Assembly (NCBI RefSeq): GCF_000813145.1
Contig: NZ_BAZF01000005.1
Location: 62,001 to 126,000 of the forward strand
Reading direction: 5' to 3'
Source: Geobacter sp. OR-1
GTDB lineage: Bacteria; Desulfobacterota; Desulfuromonadia; Geobacterales; DSM-12255
DNA length: 64,000 nucleotides
This document shows, one piece after another, positions 41,555-50,827 of the stretch (the stretch's first letter is position 1; each line of letters opens with the position of its first letter). Made by a program: the position numbers and the translations under genes. The notes under the pieces were generated by a model. It did no database searches, was not told the origin of the DNA, and saw only the letters and a program-made list of their open reading frames with translations.

Positions 41555-43384
41555 CTACTCTACCGTAACTGATTTTGCCAGGTTCCTCGGTTGATCGACG
41601 TCGGTCCCCTTTAGAACCGCGACATGATAGGCCAGCAGTTGCAGCGGTACGGAGAGAACCAGAGGGAGCAGGTCTTCCGGTACCGGAGGTATCTCCAGGG
41701 TCACTTCGGCCTTGGCGCGCACCTCTTCGTCCCCTTCGGTACAGACGGCAATGACGCGGCCGCCGCGGGCGATGACCTCTTCCATGTTCGAGACCACCTT
41801 TTCGTAATGGCGGTCTTTCGGCACCAGCACCACGACCGGCATGTTCTCGTCGATCAGCGCGATGGGGCCGTGCTTCATTTCGCCGGCCGGGTATCCCTCG
41901 GCGTGAATGTAGGATATCTCCTTCAGCTTCAGCGCACCTTCAAGCGCAATGGGATAGCTGGTGCCGCGACCGAGGTAAAGGAAATCCCGCGCCGTCATAT
42001 AGGTCCGGGCCACCTTTTCCACCTGGGGATCAAGCTTCAGCGCCTCCTCGACTATGGACGGCGAATGAACCAGGTCTGCCAGCATCCTCTGGCCACGTTC
42101 CCGGTCGATGGTGCCGCGAGCCTGGCCGAAACGGAGGGCAAAGAGGTAGAGCGCCACGAGCTGCGTCACGAAAGCCTTGGTAGAGGCAACGCCGATCTCG
42201 GGGCCGGCATGGGTGTAAATGACCCCGTTCGATTCGCGGGCAATGGAAGAATCGACCACATTGCAGATCGCGACATTTTTCGCGCCGCGCGATTTACCCT
42301 CGCGCAACGCGGCCAGCGTATCGGCGGTTTCCCCGGACTGGGAGATGAGCAGCAGCAGGGTCTTGTCGTTGATCACCGGATTGCGGTAACGGAATTCCGA
42401 AGCGATATCGACTTCGGTGGGAACACGGCAGAGTTCCTCGACCAGGAATTTGCCGACAAGCCCGGAATGCCAGGAAGTACCACAGGCAACCACGCAGACC
42501 CGGTCGACAGATCTCAGCTCTTCATCGGAGAGCTGCATGTCTTCGAGGAACACATCCCCCTGCTCTTCCATAAGCCGGCCGGTGATGGTATCGCGCACTG
42601 CCCGCGGCTGCTCGAAGATCTCCTTGAGCATGAAATGCTTGTAACCGCCTTTTTCGGCCATAAGCGAGGACCAGTCGATATGGCGCGGCTTTTTCTCCAG
42701 CAGTTCACCGGTTACCAGGGAAAAAACCGGCTCCCCGTTACGGAACACCACCATCTCCCCGTCTTCCATGAAGACCATTTCCCGGGTGTGGGAAAGAATG
42801 GCCGGGATATCCGAGGCGATGAAATGTTCGTTGTTGCCGAGGCCGACGACCATGGGCGCACCCTGCTTGGCGGCAATCATGGTGTCGGGTTCGCTCTGAC
42901 ACAGGATGCAAACGGCATAGGCGCCCCGGACCTCCCCCAGCGCCAGGCGGACCGCCTTTTCAAAATCCCCGGCCTCTTTCAGCCGATCCGCGACGAGATG
43001 CGCAATGACCTCGGTGTCCGTATCGCTCTTGAAGATGCAACCCCGCCCCTTGAGCATCTCTTTCAACGGGAGGTAATTCTCGATGATCCCGTTGTGCACG
43101 ACAATGACGGAGCCTGCCTGGTGCGGGTGGGCATTGGCCTCGGACGGGCGACCGTGCGTGGCCCAGCGGGTGTGACCGATGCCGATGCTGCCGCTTAGGG
43201 GACGGTCGGCGATGAGCCGTTCCAGGTTCACCAGCTTCCCCTCGCTGCGACGGATCTCAACGCAACCGTCCGCGATGGTGCAGACACCGGCAGAGTCGTA
43301 GCCGCGATATTCCAGGCGGCGCAGTCCGTCGATGATTATTGGTGTTGCCTGCTGACTGCCGATGTATCCGACTATTCCGCACAT
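41555..43384 (-). CDS. glmS: Glutamine-fructose-6-phosphate aminotransferase GlmS
   Basis: A 609-residue enzyme making glucosamine-6-phosphate for peptidoglycan and lipopolysaccharide. The N-terminal glutaminase has Cys2 ([10 protein letters not shown]) as nucleophile and HTRWATHG near residue 72. Two SIS isomerase domains follow ([18 protein letters not shown] near 350, [20 protein letters not shown] near 470). The end LAKSVTVE is conserved. It follows glmU on the same strand with an 81-base gap. No glmS ribozyme is seen. Confidence 0.97.
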   Translation of the reverse strand: MCGIVGYIGSQQATPIIIDGLRRLEYRGYDSAGVCTIADGCVEIRRSEGKLVNLERLIADRPLSGSIGIGHTRWATHGRPSEANAHPHQAGSVIVVHNGIIENYLPLKEMLKGRGCIFKSDTDTEVIAHLVADRLKEAGDFEKAVRLALGEVRGAYAVCILCQSEPDTMIAAKQGAPMVVGLGNNEHFIASDIPAILSHTREMVFMEDGEMVVFRNGEPVFSLVTGELLEKKPRHIDWSSLMAEKGGYKHFMLKEIFEQPRAVRDTITGRLMEEQGDVFLEDMQLSDEELRSVDRVCVVACGTSWHSGLVGKFLVEELCRVPTEVDIASEFRYRNPVINDKTLLLLISQSGETADTLAALREGKSRGAKNVAICNVVDSSIARESNGVIYTHAGPEIGVASTKAFVTQLVALYLFALRFGQARGTIDRERGQRMLADLVHSPSIVEEALKLDPQVEKVARTYMTARDFLYLGRGTSYPIALEGALKLKEISYIHAEGYPAGEMKHGPIALIDENMPVVVLVPKDRHYEKVVSNMEEVIARGGRVIAVCTEGDEEVRAKAEVTLEIPPVPEDLLPLVLSVPLQLLAYHVAVLKGTDVDQPRNLAKSVTVE

Positions 43385-43465
43385 AAGTTAAACTCCTGTG
43401 AATGTGAATTGTGAAAATGTGAATAAGATCTTAATTCACTCTTCACAGCGACTGAAGGGAGCGAT

Positions 43466-44845
43466 TCACCCTTCACGCTTTTTCTTAACCCAGCCCACCT
43501 TGTTTACCTGCGGCACCCTGGCAAGGGCCAGCGAGTCCGGGGGGATGTCCTGGGTGACGGTAGTGCCTGCGGCAATGAGGGAATTCGCCCCCACGGTTAT
43601 CGGGGCAACGAACTGCACGTCGCTCCCTACGAATACCCCATCGCCGATCACGGTACGATGCTTCTTCACCCCGTCGTAGTTGCAGGTTATGGTGCCGCAG
43701 CCGATGTTCACATCCCGGCCGATGGAGGCATCACCGAGATAGGTGAGGTGCGACGCCTTGGAACCTTCACCCATGACGATCTTCTTGGTCTCCACGAAGT
43801 TGCCGATCTTGACATGGGCGCCGAGCTGGGAATCCGGCCTCAGATGGGCCATCGGCCCGATGGCCGCCTCTTCCCCGATGACTGAGTCTGCCATGACCGA
43901 CCCGGCCTTGAGCGTCACCTTGTCGGCAATGGTGCAATTCCTTATCACCACCGACGGCTCGATCACGCACTCGCTGCCGATAATCGTATTGCCGGAGACA
44001 TGCACATTGGGATGGATGATCGTGTCGCTGCCGATCTTCACTCCGCTGTCGATGTAGCAGGTATCAGGAGCGATCATGGTGACGCCGGAAAGCATGAGCG
44101 ATTCATTGATCCGCTTTCTGAGAACCGCTCCGGCCGCGGCAAGCTGGGCCCTGTCGTTCACTCCCATCACCTCGTCCGGATCGTCCACGGAGAACGCCAG
44201 CGCGAGCAGCTCCTGTTCAGCGGCACGGAGGACGATATCGGTCAGGTAGTATTCCTTCTGGGCATTGTCGTTGGAAAGAGAGGCAACGGCAGCAAACAGG
44301 AATTCAGACTCGACACAGTAAATTCCGGAATTTATTTCGTTTATTTTGAGCTCTTCGGGTGTTGCGTCCTTCTGCTCGACGATCCGGAGGATTCGACCTC
44401 CTTCGCCTTTAACGACCCTGCCGTAGCCGAACGGGTTGTCCACGTGGGTAGTCAGCACCGTCAATGCTGCCCCGAGGTCACGGTGCGCAGCCAGCATCCC
44501 CTGCAAGGTCTCGGGGCGTATCAGCGGCACGTCGCCGCAGAGAATCAGGATAGTGCCGCTGAATCCTTCCAGGGCACCGGCAGCACAGGCAACCGCATGG
44601 CCGGTACCGAGCTGTTCCTGCTGAAGAGCGAAACTGACGGCCGGATCAGTGCTGAAATGCGCCTGAACCCTGTCGGCCTGGTGTCCGGCAACGAGCACAA
44701 CCCTCCCGGCCCCGGCTTCCCTGGCTGCGGCAACCGGCCAGTCAATTAGGGGCGCTCCTGCTGCCTCATGCAGAACCTTCACAAAACCGGACTTCATCCT
44801 GGTACCCTTTCCTGCCGCCAGGACCAGGGCTGCCACTTCGCTCAT
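43466..44845 (-). CDS. glmU: Bifunctional UDP-GlcNAc pyrophosphorylase / GlcN-1-P acetyltransferase GlmU
   Basis: A 459-residue cytoplasmic enzyme. The N-terminal uridylyltransferase domain opens with LVLAAGKGTRMKS (residues 7-19). The C-terminal left-handed beta-helix shows hexapeptide repeats (IGSDTIIHPNVHVSGNTIIG, GPMAHLRPDSQLGAHVKIGNFVE) and the acetyl-CoA site region TCNYDGVKKHRTVIGDGVFVG. It makes UDP-GlcNAc from the product of GlmS and GlmM. The gap to glmS (43385-43465) contains repeated TGTGAAT units. Confidence 0.97.
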   Translation of the reverse strand: MSEVAALVLAAGKGTRMKSGFVKVLHEAAGAPLIDWPVAAAREAGAGRVVLVAGHQADRVQAHFSTDPAVSFALQQEQLGTGHAVACAAGALEGFSGTILILCGDVPLIRPETLQGMLAAHRDLGAALTVLTTHVDNPFGYGRVVKGEGGRILRIVEQKDATPEELKINEINSGIYCVESEFLFAAVASLSNDNAQKEYYLTDIVLRAAEQELLALAFSVDDPDEVMGVNDRAQLAAAGAVLRKRINESLMLSGVTMIAPDTCYIDSGVKIGSDTIIHPNVHVSGNTIIGSECVIEPSVVIRNCTIADKVTLKAGSVMADSVIGEEAAIGPMAHLRPDSQLGAHVKIGNFVETKKIVMGEGSKASHLTYLGDASIGRDVNIGCGTITCNYDGVKKHRTVIGDGVFVGSDVQFVAPITVGANSLIAAGTTVTQDIPPDSLALARVPQVNKVGWVKKKREG

Positions 44846-45012
44846 GCCTCACCTCCAACAAATTGGAGCAATTCGGTAAAAACCGTCTCTTTTTATATAC
44901 ACTAGTCTCTCCAACCGTCAAGGAATTAGGCGCCGTCAGTACCCGTCAGCACAATCATTTTGCCTTTACTTGCCAATATTATGCGGATATAGTTTACAAC
45001 TCGGGAGATTGT

Positions 45013-45549
45013 ATGGGAATTGCTGAAGAAATAATCGTCTTTGAAGAAAAGCTCAACGAGCTCGTCCGCAAATACGAACAGTATTTCCTCGGCCTGGAAA
45101 AAAGGGAGCCGATAAAGCTCCTGGAGGAGGTTGAACGGACTGCCCGGAAATATGTCGGCACAAATATCGTCAACACCATGGTCAAATTCAAATACAATTC
45201 CCTGGTAGCGCGGCTGCAAAGTTACAAACAGTACTGGGGCAGGATCAACCGGCAGATCGAGGAGGGGCGGTATTCAAGGGACAAGTTCAGAATGGGCATG
45301 CACCAGCAGGCCCGGGAAGGCACCTCGGTATCGGGCGGCAACGGCGAGATAGACGGCATTTTCGCCCAATACCTTGAAGCAAGAAGAACCTGCAATCTTG
45401 ATACGGACAACATAAACCCCGAGGCGCTGAAATCTACTCTGGAAAAGCAGAAGGAAGCCCTGCAATACAAACACAACTGCAACAACATCGAATTCCGCGT
45501 GGTTATCGAAGACGGAAAACCCAAGATAAAAGCCCGCCCCAAAACCTGA
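45013..45549 (+). CDS. MXAN_5187-like conserved protein
   Basis: A 178-residue protein, mostly charged alpha helix (EEIIVFEEKLNELVRKYEQY, IKLLEEVERTARKYVG), with the conserved TMVKFKYNSLVARLQSYKQYW stretch near residues 56-77. I recognise this as the MXAN_5187 C-terminal domain of delta-proteobacteria, function unknown. ATG 45013 follows a GGGAG site 6 bases upstream; the longer frame from 44863 runs through the divergent glmU promoter region and is unlikely. Confidence 0.75.
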   Translation: MGIAEEIIVFEEKLNELVRKYEQYFLGLEKREPIKLLEEVERTARKYVGTNIVNTMVKFKYNSLVARLQSYKQYWGRINRQIEEGRYSRDKFRMGMHQQAREGTSVSGGNGEIDGIFAQYLEARRTCNLDTDNINPEALKSTLEKQKEALQYKHNCNNIEFRVVIEDGKPKIKARPKT

Positions 45550-45674
45550 GTCTGACCGGTTTCGTTCTACAGGCAAACGCGTAACTCCGTGTATCAAAAA
45601 AGTATACAGTATACCATTTTTAAGTTGCTTTTTCCTCCCATGACAATTAATATCGCCAAGATTATAAACTAATC

Positions 45675-45700
45675 ATGGGGAATTATTGCAAATTCCCCAT
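45675..45700. promoter_or_regulatory. 10-bp perfect inverted repeat upstream of cbcL
   Basis: ATGGGGAATT (45675-45684) and AATTCCCCAT (45691-45700) flank ATTGCA. It lies 95 bases before the cbcL start and 125 bases after the previous gene. There is no U-tract, so a regulator operator is more likely than a terminator. Confidence 0.5.
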
Positions 45701-45795
45701 TAAACGACAGCTTCCATAAACGTCATAAAACTGGCAAAGACATGGAAGCGTTATCCGTCGCTATTACCACTCTCGCTTGAGGAGGAGTTTCATTC

Positions 45796-47652
45796 ATGTT
45801 GAAGAAGTTAATTACTCTCATTCCCGCATTGGCCGCTCTGGCCTGTTTTGCGCTGCCGGTACATGCAGAACAGGGAATGGCCATCGACCCGGCCACCTGT
45901 CTCGGTTGCCACAGCGCCAAGGTTTCGGCAGCCGCCTATGCAGCCTCCGTGCACGGCAAAAACGCCTGCACCAGCTGCCACGTGGAGATCGTGGATCTCG
46001 CCAAACACATGAAGGGCGAGACCAAGGTCCACAAGGTCCGTTGCGAGCGTTGCCACAAGCGGGAAAACGCCGAACATTACAACAGCGTTCACGTCCAGAA
46101 GGGTGTCATGTGCGCGGACTGCCACACTGATATCCATATCCACCGTTACTGGAAAAAAGACAAGCGTATTGCGGTTGCCAAGTGCGTGCAGTGTCACGAC
46201 AAGGAATCGGTCTACCGCTCCTCGGTTCACGGCAAGGCCGTGGCTGCCGGCAACCAGGATTCCGCTGCCTGCAACGACTGCCACAACCTGCATGAAATCA
46301 AGGCGATCGGCGACGGTAAATCCAAAGAAGTACGGGAGTTCCATACCAAGGTCTGCATGAAGTGCCACAGCGACAAGGAGATGATGCAGCGCAACAACGT
46401 CTTCAACGTTGCAGTCAAGACCTACATGGAGAGCTACCACGGCAAGAACTACCGCCTCGGCTTCCCGGAAAAAGTTGCGGGCTGCGCCGATTGCCACACC
46501 GCCCATATGGTTCTACCTAAGAACGATCCGGCCTCCAGCGTCAATCCGCAGAACATGGTCAAGATGTGCGCCAAGTGCCACCCCAAGGCCACCCCGCTCT
46601 TTGCCAAATTCTATGCTCATGGCGAAGCGGACCGCGACAAATATCCGCTTCTGTACTGGACCCTGATGGCCATGACCGGCCTGCTGGTCTCCACCTTCGT
46701 CGTCTTCTGGATCCATTCGCTGCTCTGGATGTTCCGCGGTTTCGTGGAGAACCGTGAGAAACTGGCGGCCATGCACGCAGGGCATCATCACGAAGCACAT
46801 GTCGACGAGCCGCACAAGCAATACCGCCGGTTCCTCAAACGCCATGTCTTCCTGCACCTGCTGGTTATCATCAGCTTCCTCGGCCTCTCGCTGACCGGCC
46901 TGCCGCTCAAGTTCAGCAACCAGGCCTGGGCCAAGGTATTCATGGAGTTCTTCGGCGGGTCGGCCAACGCCGGCTTCATCCATCGCTGCTGCGCCGGCAT
47001 CACCTTCGTATACTTCTCCGGGGCGCTGCTCCTCTCCTTCCACTTCCTCTTCGTCAGGAAGGATCTCCCGGGCAACTTCCTCCAGAGGATGTTCGGTCCC
47101 GACTCGCTCATGCCGACCTTCCGCGACATCAAGGACGTAACCGGCATGGTCCGCTGGTTCCTCTTCAGAGGGCCGAAACCGACCTTTGACCGCTGGACAT
47201 ACTGGGAAAAATTCGATTTCATTGCGGTCTTCTGGGGTATGTTCGCCATCGGCGGCTCCGGTCTGATGCTCTGGTTCCCCGAATTCTTCGGCATGTTCCT
47301 GCCGGGCTGGGCATTCAACATCGCCACCATTGTCCACTCCGATGAGGCGTTGCTGGCCACCGGATTCATCTTCACCGTCCACTTCTTCAACACCCACGGA
47401 CGGCCTGAGAAGTTCCCGATGGACTTCGTCATCTTCAACGGCCAGATCGCCAAGGAGGAACTGCTCGAAGAGCGTGGCGATCAATGGAAGCGCTACCAGG
47501 AAATGGGGATCATGGAGAAATACGCCTGCAAGAAGACCAGCGGCGTGATGTACGACTTCTTCGTCAAGGCATTCGGCTTCTGTGCCGTTATTACCGGCCT
47601 GACCCTGGTGGTCCTGATGATCTTCGCCTTCATGCATGGCGGCGGTCACTGA
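45796..47652 (+). CDS. cbcL: Inner-membrane quinol:multihaem cytochrome CbcL
   Basis: A 618-residue fusion. A signal peptide (about 1-24) leads a periplasmic domain with nine CXXCH haem sites, starting at C35, C58, C83, C106, C130, C159, C187, C230 and C258. A HydC/FdnI-type dihaem b membrane domain follows with about five helices and histidines (for example HVFLHLLVIISF, GFIHRCCAG, HSDEALLATGFIF). This is the CbcL plan: it oxidises menaquinol and passes electrons to periplasmic cytochromes during respiration of low-potential extracellular acceptors. In my memory G. sulfurreducens cbcL also lies near glmS-glmU. A GAGGAGG site precedes the start. Confidence 0.93.
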   Translation: MLKKLITLIPALAALACFALPVHAEQGMAIDPATCLGCHSAKVSAAAYAASVHGKNACTSCHVEIVDLAKHMKGETKVHKVRCERCHKRENAEHYNSVHVQKGVMCADCHTDIHIHRYWKKDKRIAVAKCVQCHDKESVYRSSVHGKAVAAGNQDSAACNDCHNLHEIKAIGDGKSKEVREFHTKVCMKCHSDKEMMQRNNVFNVAVKTYMESYHGKNYRLGFPEKVAGCADCHTAHMVLPKNDPASSVNPQNMVKMCAKCHPKATPLFAKFYAHGEADRDKYPLLYWTLMAMTGLLVSTFVVFWIHSLLWMFRGFVENREKLAAMHAGHHHEAHVDEPHKQYRRFLKRHVFLHLLVIISFLGLSLTGLPLKFSNQAWAKVFMEFFGGSANAGFIHRCCAGITFVYFSGALLLSFHFLFVRKDLPGNFLQRMFGPDSLMPTFRDIKDVTGMVRWFLFRGPKPTFDRWTYWEKFDFIAVFWGMFAIGGSGLMLWFPEFFGMFLPGWAFNIATIVHSDEALLATGFIFTVHFFNTHGRPEKFPMDFVIFNGQIAKEELLEERGDQWKRYQEMGIMEKYACKKTSGVMYDFFVKAFGFCAVITGLTLVVLMIFAFMHGGGH

Positions 47653-47680
47653 TCCAACAGTTCAGCTAAGTTGAAAAATA

Positions 47681-47715
47681 AGAGGGGTGTCGCACGTTGC
47701 GGCACCCCTCTTTTC
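47681..47715 (+). terminator. Rho-independent terminator after cbcL
   Basis: AGAGGGGTG-T-CGCA pairs with TGCG-G-CACCCCTCT around a CGT loop, followed by TTTCTTTT. It lies between the convergent cbcL and response regulator genes. Confidence 0.85.
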
Positions 47716-47762
47716 TTTTGTATTTTGGAAACTGACCGTGCGGGCGGGACTTACCTGACGGC

Positions 47763-48401
47763 CTATTGGTCAATTGCCTCTATTGATTGCAGATTGATCC
47801 TTTTGAAACATTCAGGACAGACGCCATGGCTAAACAGCGCATCAGAGTTCGCGGATACGTATTTTTCCAGCTGTTCCCATGAATTCATTTCATTGCGGAT
47901 ATTCTTACAGTACATGCAGATGGTAATAATCCCTTCCAGCTTTCGCAATCGCGACAGGGTATTTTCCAGTTCTTCATTTTTTTGCTTCAGAAGATCGCGT
48001 TGCTGCTTTACAAGGTCATTGTTGCGCTTGAAGTTGACATGGTTCTTTACCCGGAGCCTGACGATCTTCGGGTTATATGGTTTGGTTAGGTAGTCGTGGG
48101 CTCCGAGCGACAGCCCTATTATTTCAGATTCCGCTTCAGACATGACGGTAATAAAGAGCACAGGGATATCGCACAGCTTTGGATTTGCCTGAAGTTGCCT
48201 GATAACCTCATAACCGTCCATCTCCGGCATGACAATGTCGAGGAGTATGACGTCAGGCTCGCTTGCATTGGCTGATTCAAGGGCCTCTAAACCGTTTCGG
48301 GCAACGGATATGGAATAATCGGCAGATAGGAGAACGGAAAGGGTCTCTATGCTGAGCAGGTCATCATCGACAATCAGTACTTTCCCTCGTTGATGTGCCA
48401 T
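47763..48401 (-). CDS. Response regulator with C-terminal Cys-containing module
   Basis: A 212-residue protein. An N-terminal receiver (VLIVDDDLLSIE, phosphoacceptor in VILLDIVMPEMDG near residue 54, lysine in YLTKPYN near 104) is joined by a coiled coil (NDLVKQQRDLLKQKNEELEN) to a C-terminal module with ICMYCKNIRNEMNSWEQLEK and FSHGVCPECF. This CXXC...CXXC module is common at the ends of delta-proteobacterial sensors and regulators and may bind metal or haem; its role is unproven. ATG 48401 is chosen because an AAGGGA site precedes it. Confidence 0.82.
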   Translation of the reverse strand: MAHQRGKVLIVDDDLLSIETLSVLLSADYSISVARNGLEALESANASEPDVILLDIVMPEMDGYEVIRQLQANPKLCDIPVLFITVMSEAESEIIGLSLGAHDYLTKPYNPKIVRLRVKNHVNFKRNNDLVKQQRDLLKQKNEELENTLSRLRKLEGIITICMYCKNIRNEMNSWEQLEKYVSANSDALFSHGVCPECFKRINLQSIEAIDQ

Positions 48402-48591
48402 ATGGGTATCCCTTCGCGATGATTGTTCCTGGATGGACATCGTTCCATTGGCTACCGCACCAATCAATAGAAACCGCTGACAGAATAAGTATATTCTAAC
48501 TCACCAGAAAGTCAAAGGGGGCCAAATAACCGGCAACTGCAGGCGGACCATGTGGTATCGCTTAATTCTACCGCTCTCTACACAGAATTCA

Positions 48592-49446
48592 TCATTGTCC
48601 GTAGCTCGCAGCATGGTACGAACTCCGCACGTACGGCCCGCTTTCCACATGCCGGAACCCCATTTCAAGAGCCTCCAGGCGGAGCAGGTCAAATACCTCA
48701 GGCGGCACGAACTCGATCACCGGCTGGTGACTGCGGCTTGGCGCCAGATACTGGCCCAGGCTCAGGTACGAGCAGTCCACGGAACGGAGATCGGCCAGTG
48801 CCCCCCTCACCTCGGCAAGGGTCTCCCCAAGCCCCAGCATGATCCCCGACTTGGTCGGTATCGATGGGGCCAGACGCTTTGCGTCCTCAAGCAGTGCCAG
48901 TGAGCGGCAATAGTCGGCCCCCTTGCGGATCTCATAGAGCCTAGGCACTGTTTCGAGGTTATGGCCCAAGATGTCCGGTTGCGCTGTCAGAACAGTAGCC
49001 AGGCTGCCCCTGTCCCCCTGGAAATCCGGGACCAACAGTTCAATACGGGTGTCAGGCGAGAGAGAGCGGATTGCCGCGACTGTTGCCGCATAATGGCCGG
49101 CCCCGCCATCGGGGAGGTCGTCGCGGGTCGGACTGGTGATGACGACATGGGCAAGTCCGAGCCGCTCAACAGCCGCAGCCACACGGACGGGCTCTCCCGG
49201 GTCAACCGGCTGAGGAGTCTCCTGCCTGACGTTGCAAAAGGTGCAGAGCCTGGTGCAGGCATTCCCCATAATCAGGAAGGTCGCCTGTTTCTGACGGAAG
49301 CACTCGCTGATGTTCGGACAGAGAGCCTCCTGGCAAACCGTATGCAGCTTAAGGCCGCCGAGCAATCGCTCCATTTCGGCATGCGAGCCTGGACTGACCC
49401 GCTTCTGCAGCCATTCCGGCTTTCTGACAACTGGCAGCTTAGGCAT
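48592..49446 (-). CDS. lipA: Lipoyl synthase LipA
   Basis: A 284-residue radical SAM enzyme that inserts two sulphurs into octanoyl groups on GcvH and dehydrogenase E2 proteins. The auxiliary cluster motif is C38-X4-C43-X5-C49 (VCQEALCPNISEC). The SAM cluster motif is C64-X3-C68-X2-C71 (ACTRLCTFC). The conserved VRSSYHA near the C-terminus supplies the serine ligand. It matches the gcv operon and the lplA-like gene on the same strand, now separated from them by the 49868-53932 cassette. Confidence 0.95.
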   Translation of the reverse strand: MPKLPVVRKPEWLQKRVSPGSHAEMERLLGGLKLHTVCQEALCPNISECFRQKQATFLIMGNACTRLCTFCNVRQETPQPVDPGEPVRVAAAVERLGLAHVVITSPTRDDLPDGGAGHYAATVAAIRSLSPDTRIELLVPDFQGDRGSLATVLTAQPDILGHNLETVPRLYEIRKGADYCRSLALLEDAKRLAPSIPTKSGIMLGLGETLAEVRGALADLRSVDCSYLSLGQYLAPSRSHQPVIEFVPPEVFDLLRLEALEMGFRHVESGPYVRSSYHAASYGQ

Positions 49447-49732
49447 TCTTATCTCCTGAAATCGACGAATTAGACATTATCCTCTCATTCCTTAGTAAAT
49501 ACGAGATCCCCGCGAACAAGAATCCATCCAAAGTAAATTTGGAGGAAAACAGTAAATAAAATAATTGCCCCGGAAAAGATAAAAAATATTCAAGAGCTAA
49601 CATTTGTTGCCGATATGTTTTTTCATGAAGTTAATTAAATGCAATAACCCCGGCCAGTGCAATGTGCCTTTTTACTACGTTACACTGAAGCACAAGGTAA
49701 TACAAAATATAATACTTTGCCCAGAAAATCCA

Positions 49733-49761
49733 TTGACGGCAAGTTTAAGTATTTTTACATA
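49733..49761 (+). promoter_or_regulatory. Candidate promoter of the envelope cassette
   Basis: TTGACG (49733-49738), a 17-bp spacer and TACATA (49756-49761). It lies about 107 bases upstream of the first lipoprotein gene in a 420-base AT-rich non-coding stretch (49447-49867). Confidence 0.45.
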
Positions 49762-49783
49762 ATTTGTGATGCAAAAGAGATCA

Positions 49784-49819
49784 CCAACAGTGGATTTATT
49801 CTTCTGTTGGGTTTTTTTT
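49784..49819 (+). terminator. Terminator-like hairpin in the cassette leader
   Basis: CCAACAG (49784-49790) pairs with CTGTTGG (49804-49810) over a 13-base loop and is followed by G and eight T residues. It lies only about 15 bases after the expected transcription start and 48 bases before the first gene, so it could act as an attenuator or end an upstream transcript. Confidence 0.5.
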
Positions 49820-49867
49820 CGGGCAATCATATTACATTATTCACACATAAATTAAGAGGGAGGAGTT

Positions 49868-50128
49868 ATGAATAAAACATTATTACTATTGGCTGCTTCA
49901 ACGATAATTGCGGGATGTGCAACTTCGACTATTTTAAACGACGGCACAAGAAGTAAGGTTTTTATTCCATGTAACAATAGTGCATTATGCTTTTCAGATA
50001 ATTCATATGATATTATTTGGGATTATGCTTGCGCTGATTATCCTATTTCATATCGAGCCAAACAGTCAGAATATAGATCTTCTAGATCTGAATATATCTA
50101 TCATCAGGAAATTGTAACTGAAAGATAA
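49868..50128 (+). CDS. Small predicted lipoprotein (86 aa)
   Basis: An 86-residue protein with a lipoprotein signal (LLLLAASTIIAGC, cysteine at residue 17). The mature part is short, polar, tyrosine-rich and contains three further cysteines (FIPCNNSALCF, YACADYP). A GAGGGAGGAG site precedes the start. First gene of a five-gene plus-strand cassette. Family not recognised. The AT-rich composition differs from the flanking gcv/lip genes. Confidence 0.7.
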   Translation: MNKTLLLLAASTIIAGCATSTILNDGTRSKVFIPCNNSALCFSDNSYDIIWDYACADYPISYRAKQSEYRSSRSEYIYHQEIVTER

Positions 50129-50146
50129 TTAAGGGAGGGCAATTTA

Positions 50147-50827
50147 ATGAAAAGCACTTTTTACTGGATCTTATCATACATCTTATCTATTACATTATTA
50201 TCTGCATGCGCACCTTGTCATTTCAAGAATTGTAATAACAAGAGTGAACATTATGACGTTAAATCTGAATACTCGAAATTGCACTCCAATCAGAGATATT
50301 TGGTCAATGAACCGTTGAACATTCAACGCAGCAGCACACAGATAGGCAATTTTAATGCACAATTGATTTTTTTGGCAGATCAGCTTGAAAGAAATATTGA
50401 TAGGAAAATATTGGCAAATACTTTTATCATCACTTCATTTGCCAATCTGGACAAATTGAACGAAACAACGAGCCTGGGTCGCTTGGTTTCAGAGAACCTG
50501 ATTCATGAACTACAGGTCCGACATTGGAAGATATTTGATGTGAGACTTACAAAAGATATTGTTATCAACGATTCAGGAGAATTCTCCTTGAGTAGGGACA
50601 TCAAGAAGATCAGAGACACCTATAAAGTAGGTGGAATCGTTGCTGGAACCTATTCAGTTAATCAGAATCATATTGTAGTGAACGCGAGAGTAATTGATAT
50701 CGAAACAGGCATAGTGGCGTCCGCAGGCCAAGTTCATCTTCCACTTAACGATTACGCAGAGGAATTGCTCTATAATGTTCCGTCATACGAAGTTAAGTCA
50801 TCAATGAAAATAATCGGTGGGTTCTAA
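50147..50827 (+). CDS. FlgO-domain lipoprotein
   Basis: A 226-residue lipoprotein (signal ending LLSACAPC, near residue 21) with a FlgO-type domain from about residue 65: FNAQLIFLADQLERNIDRK, TFIITSFANLDKLNETTSLG and RLVSENLIHELQVR. In Vibrio, FlgO is an outer-membrane lipoprotein linked to flagella, but FlgO-like proteins occur in many non-flagellar settings. No flagellar genes are present here. The 60 bases at 50161-50220 contain 20 G+C, far below the neighbourhood. The next gene starts directly after its stop. Confidence 0.85.
   Translation: MKSTFYWILSYILSITLLSACAPCHFKNCNNKSEHYDVKSEYSKLHSNQRYLVNEPLNIQRSSTQIGNFNAQLIFLADQLERNIDRKILANTFIITSFANLDKLNETTSLGRLVSENLIHELQVRHWKIFDVRLTKDIVINDSGEFSLSRDIKKIRDTYKVGGIVAGTYSVNQNHIVVNARVIDIETGIVASAGQVHLPLNDYAEELLYNVPSYEVKSSMKIIGGF

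Noticed and set aside
41624-43198. 524-aa plus-strand frame opposite glmS
   Set aside because: Shadow of the strongly conserved glmS; the translation has no family features.
46513-47649. 378-aa minus-strand frame opposite cbcL
   Set aside because: Antisense shadow in GC-rich coding sequence; the nine haem motifs prove the plus-strand gene.
49657-49875. 72-aa plus-strand frame before the lipoprotein gene
   Set aside because: No ribosome site, overlaps the promoter and hairpin, AT-rich chance frame that runs into the real gene start.
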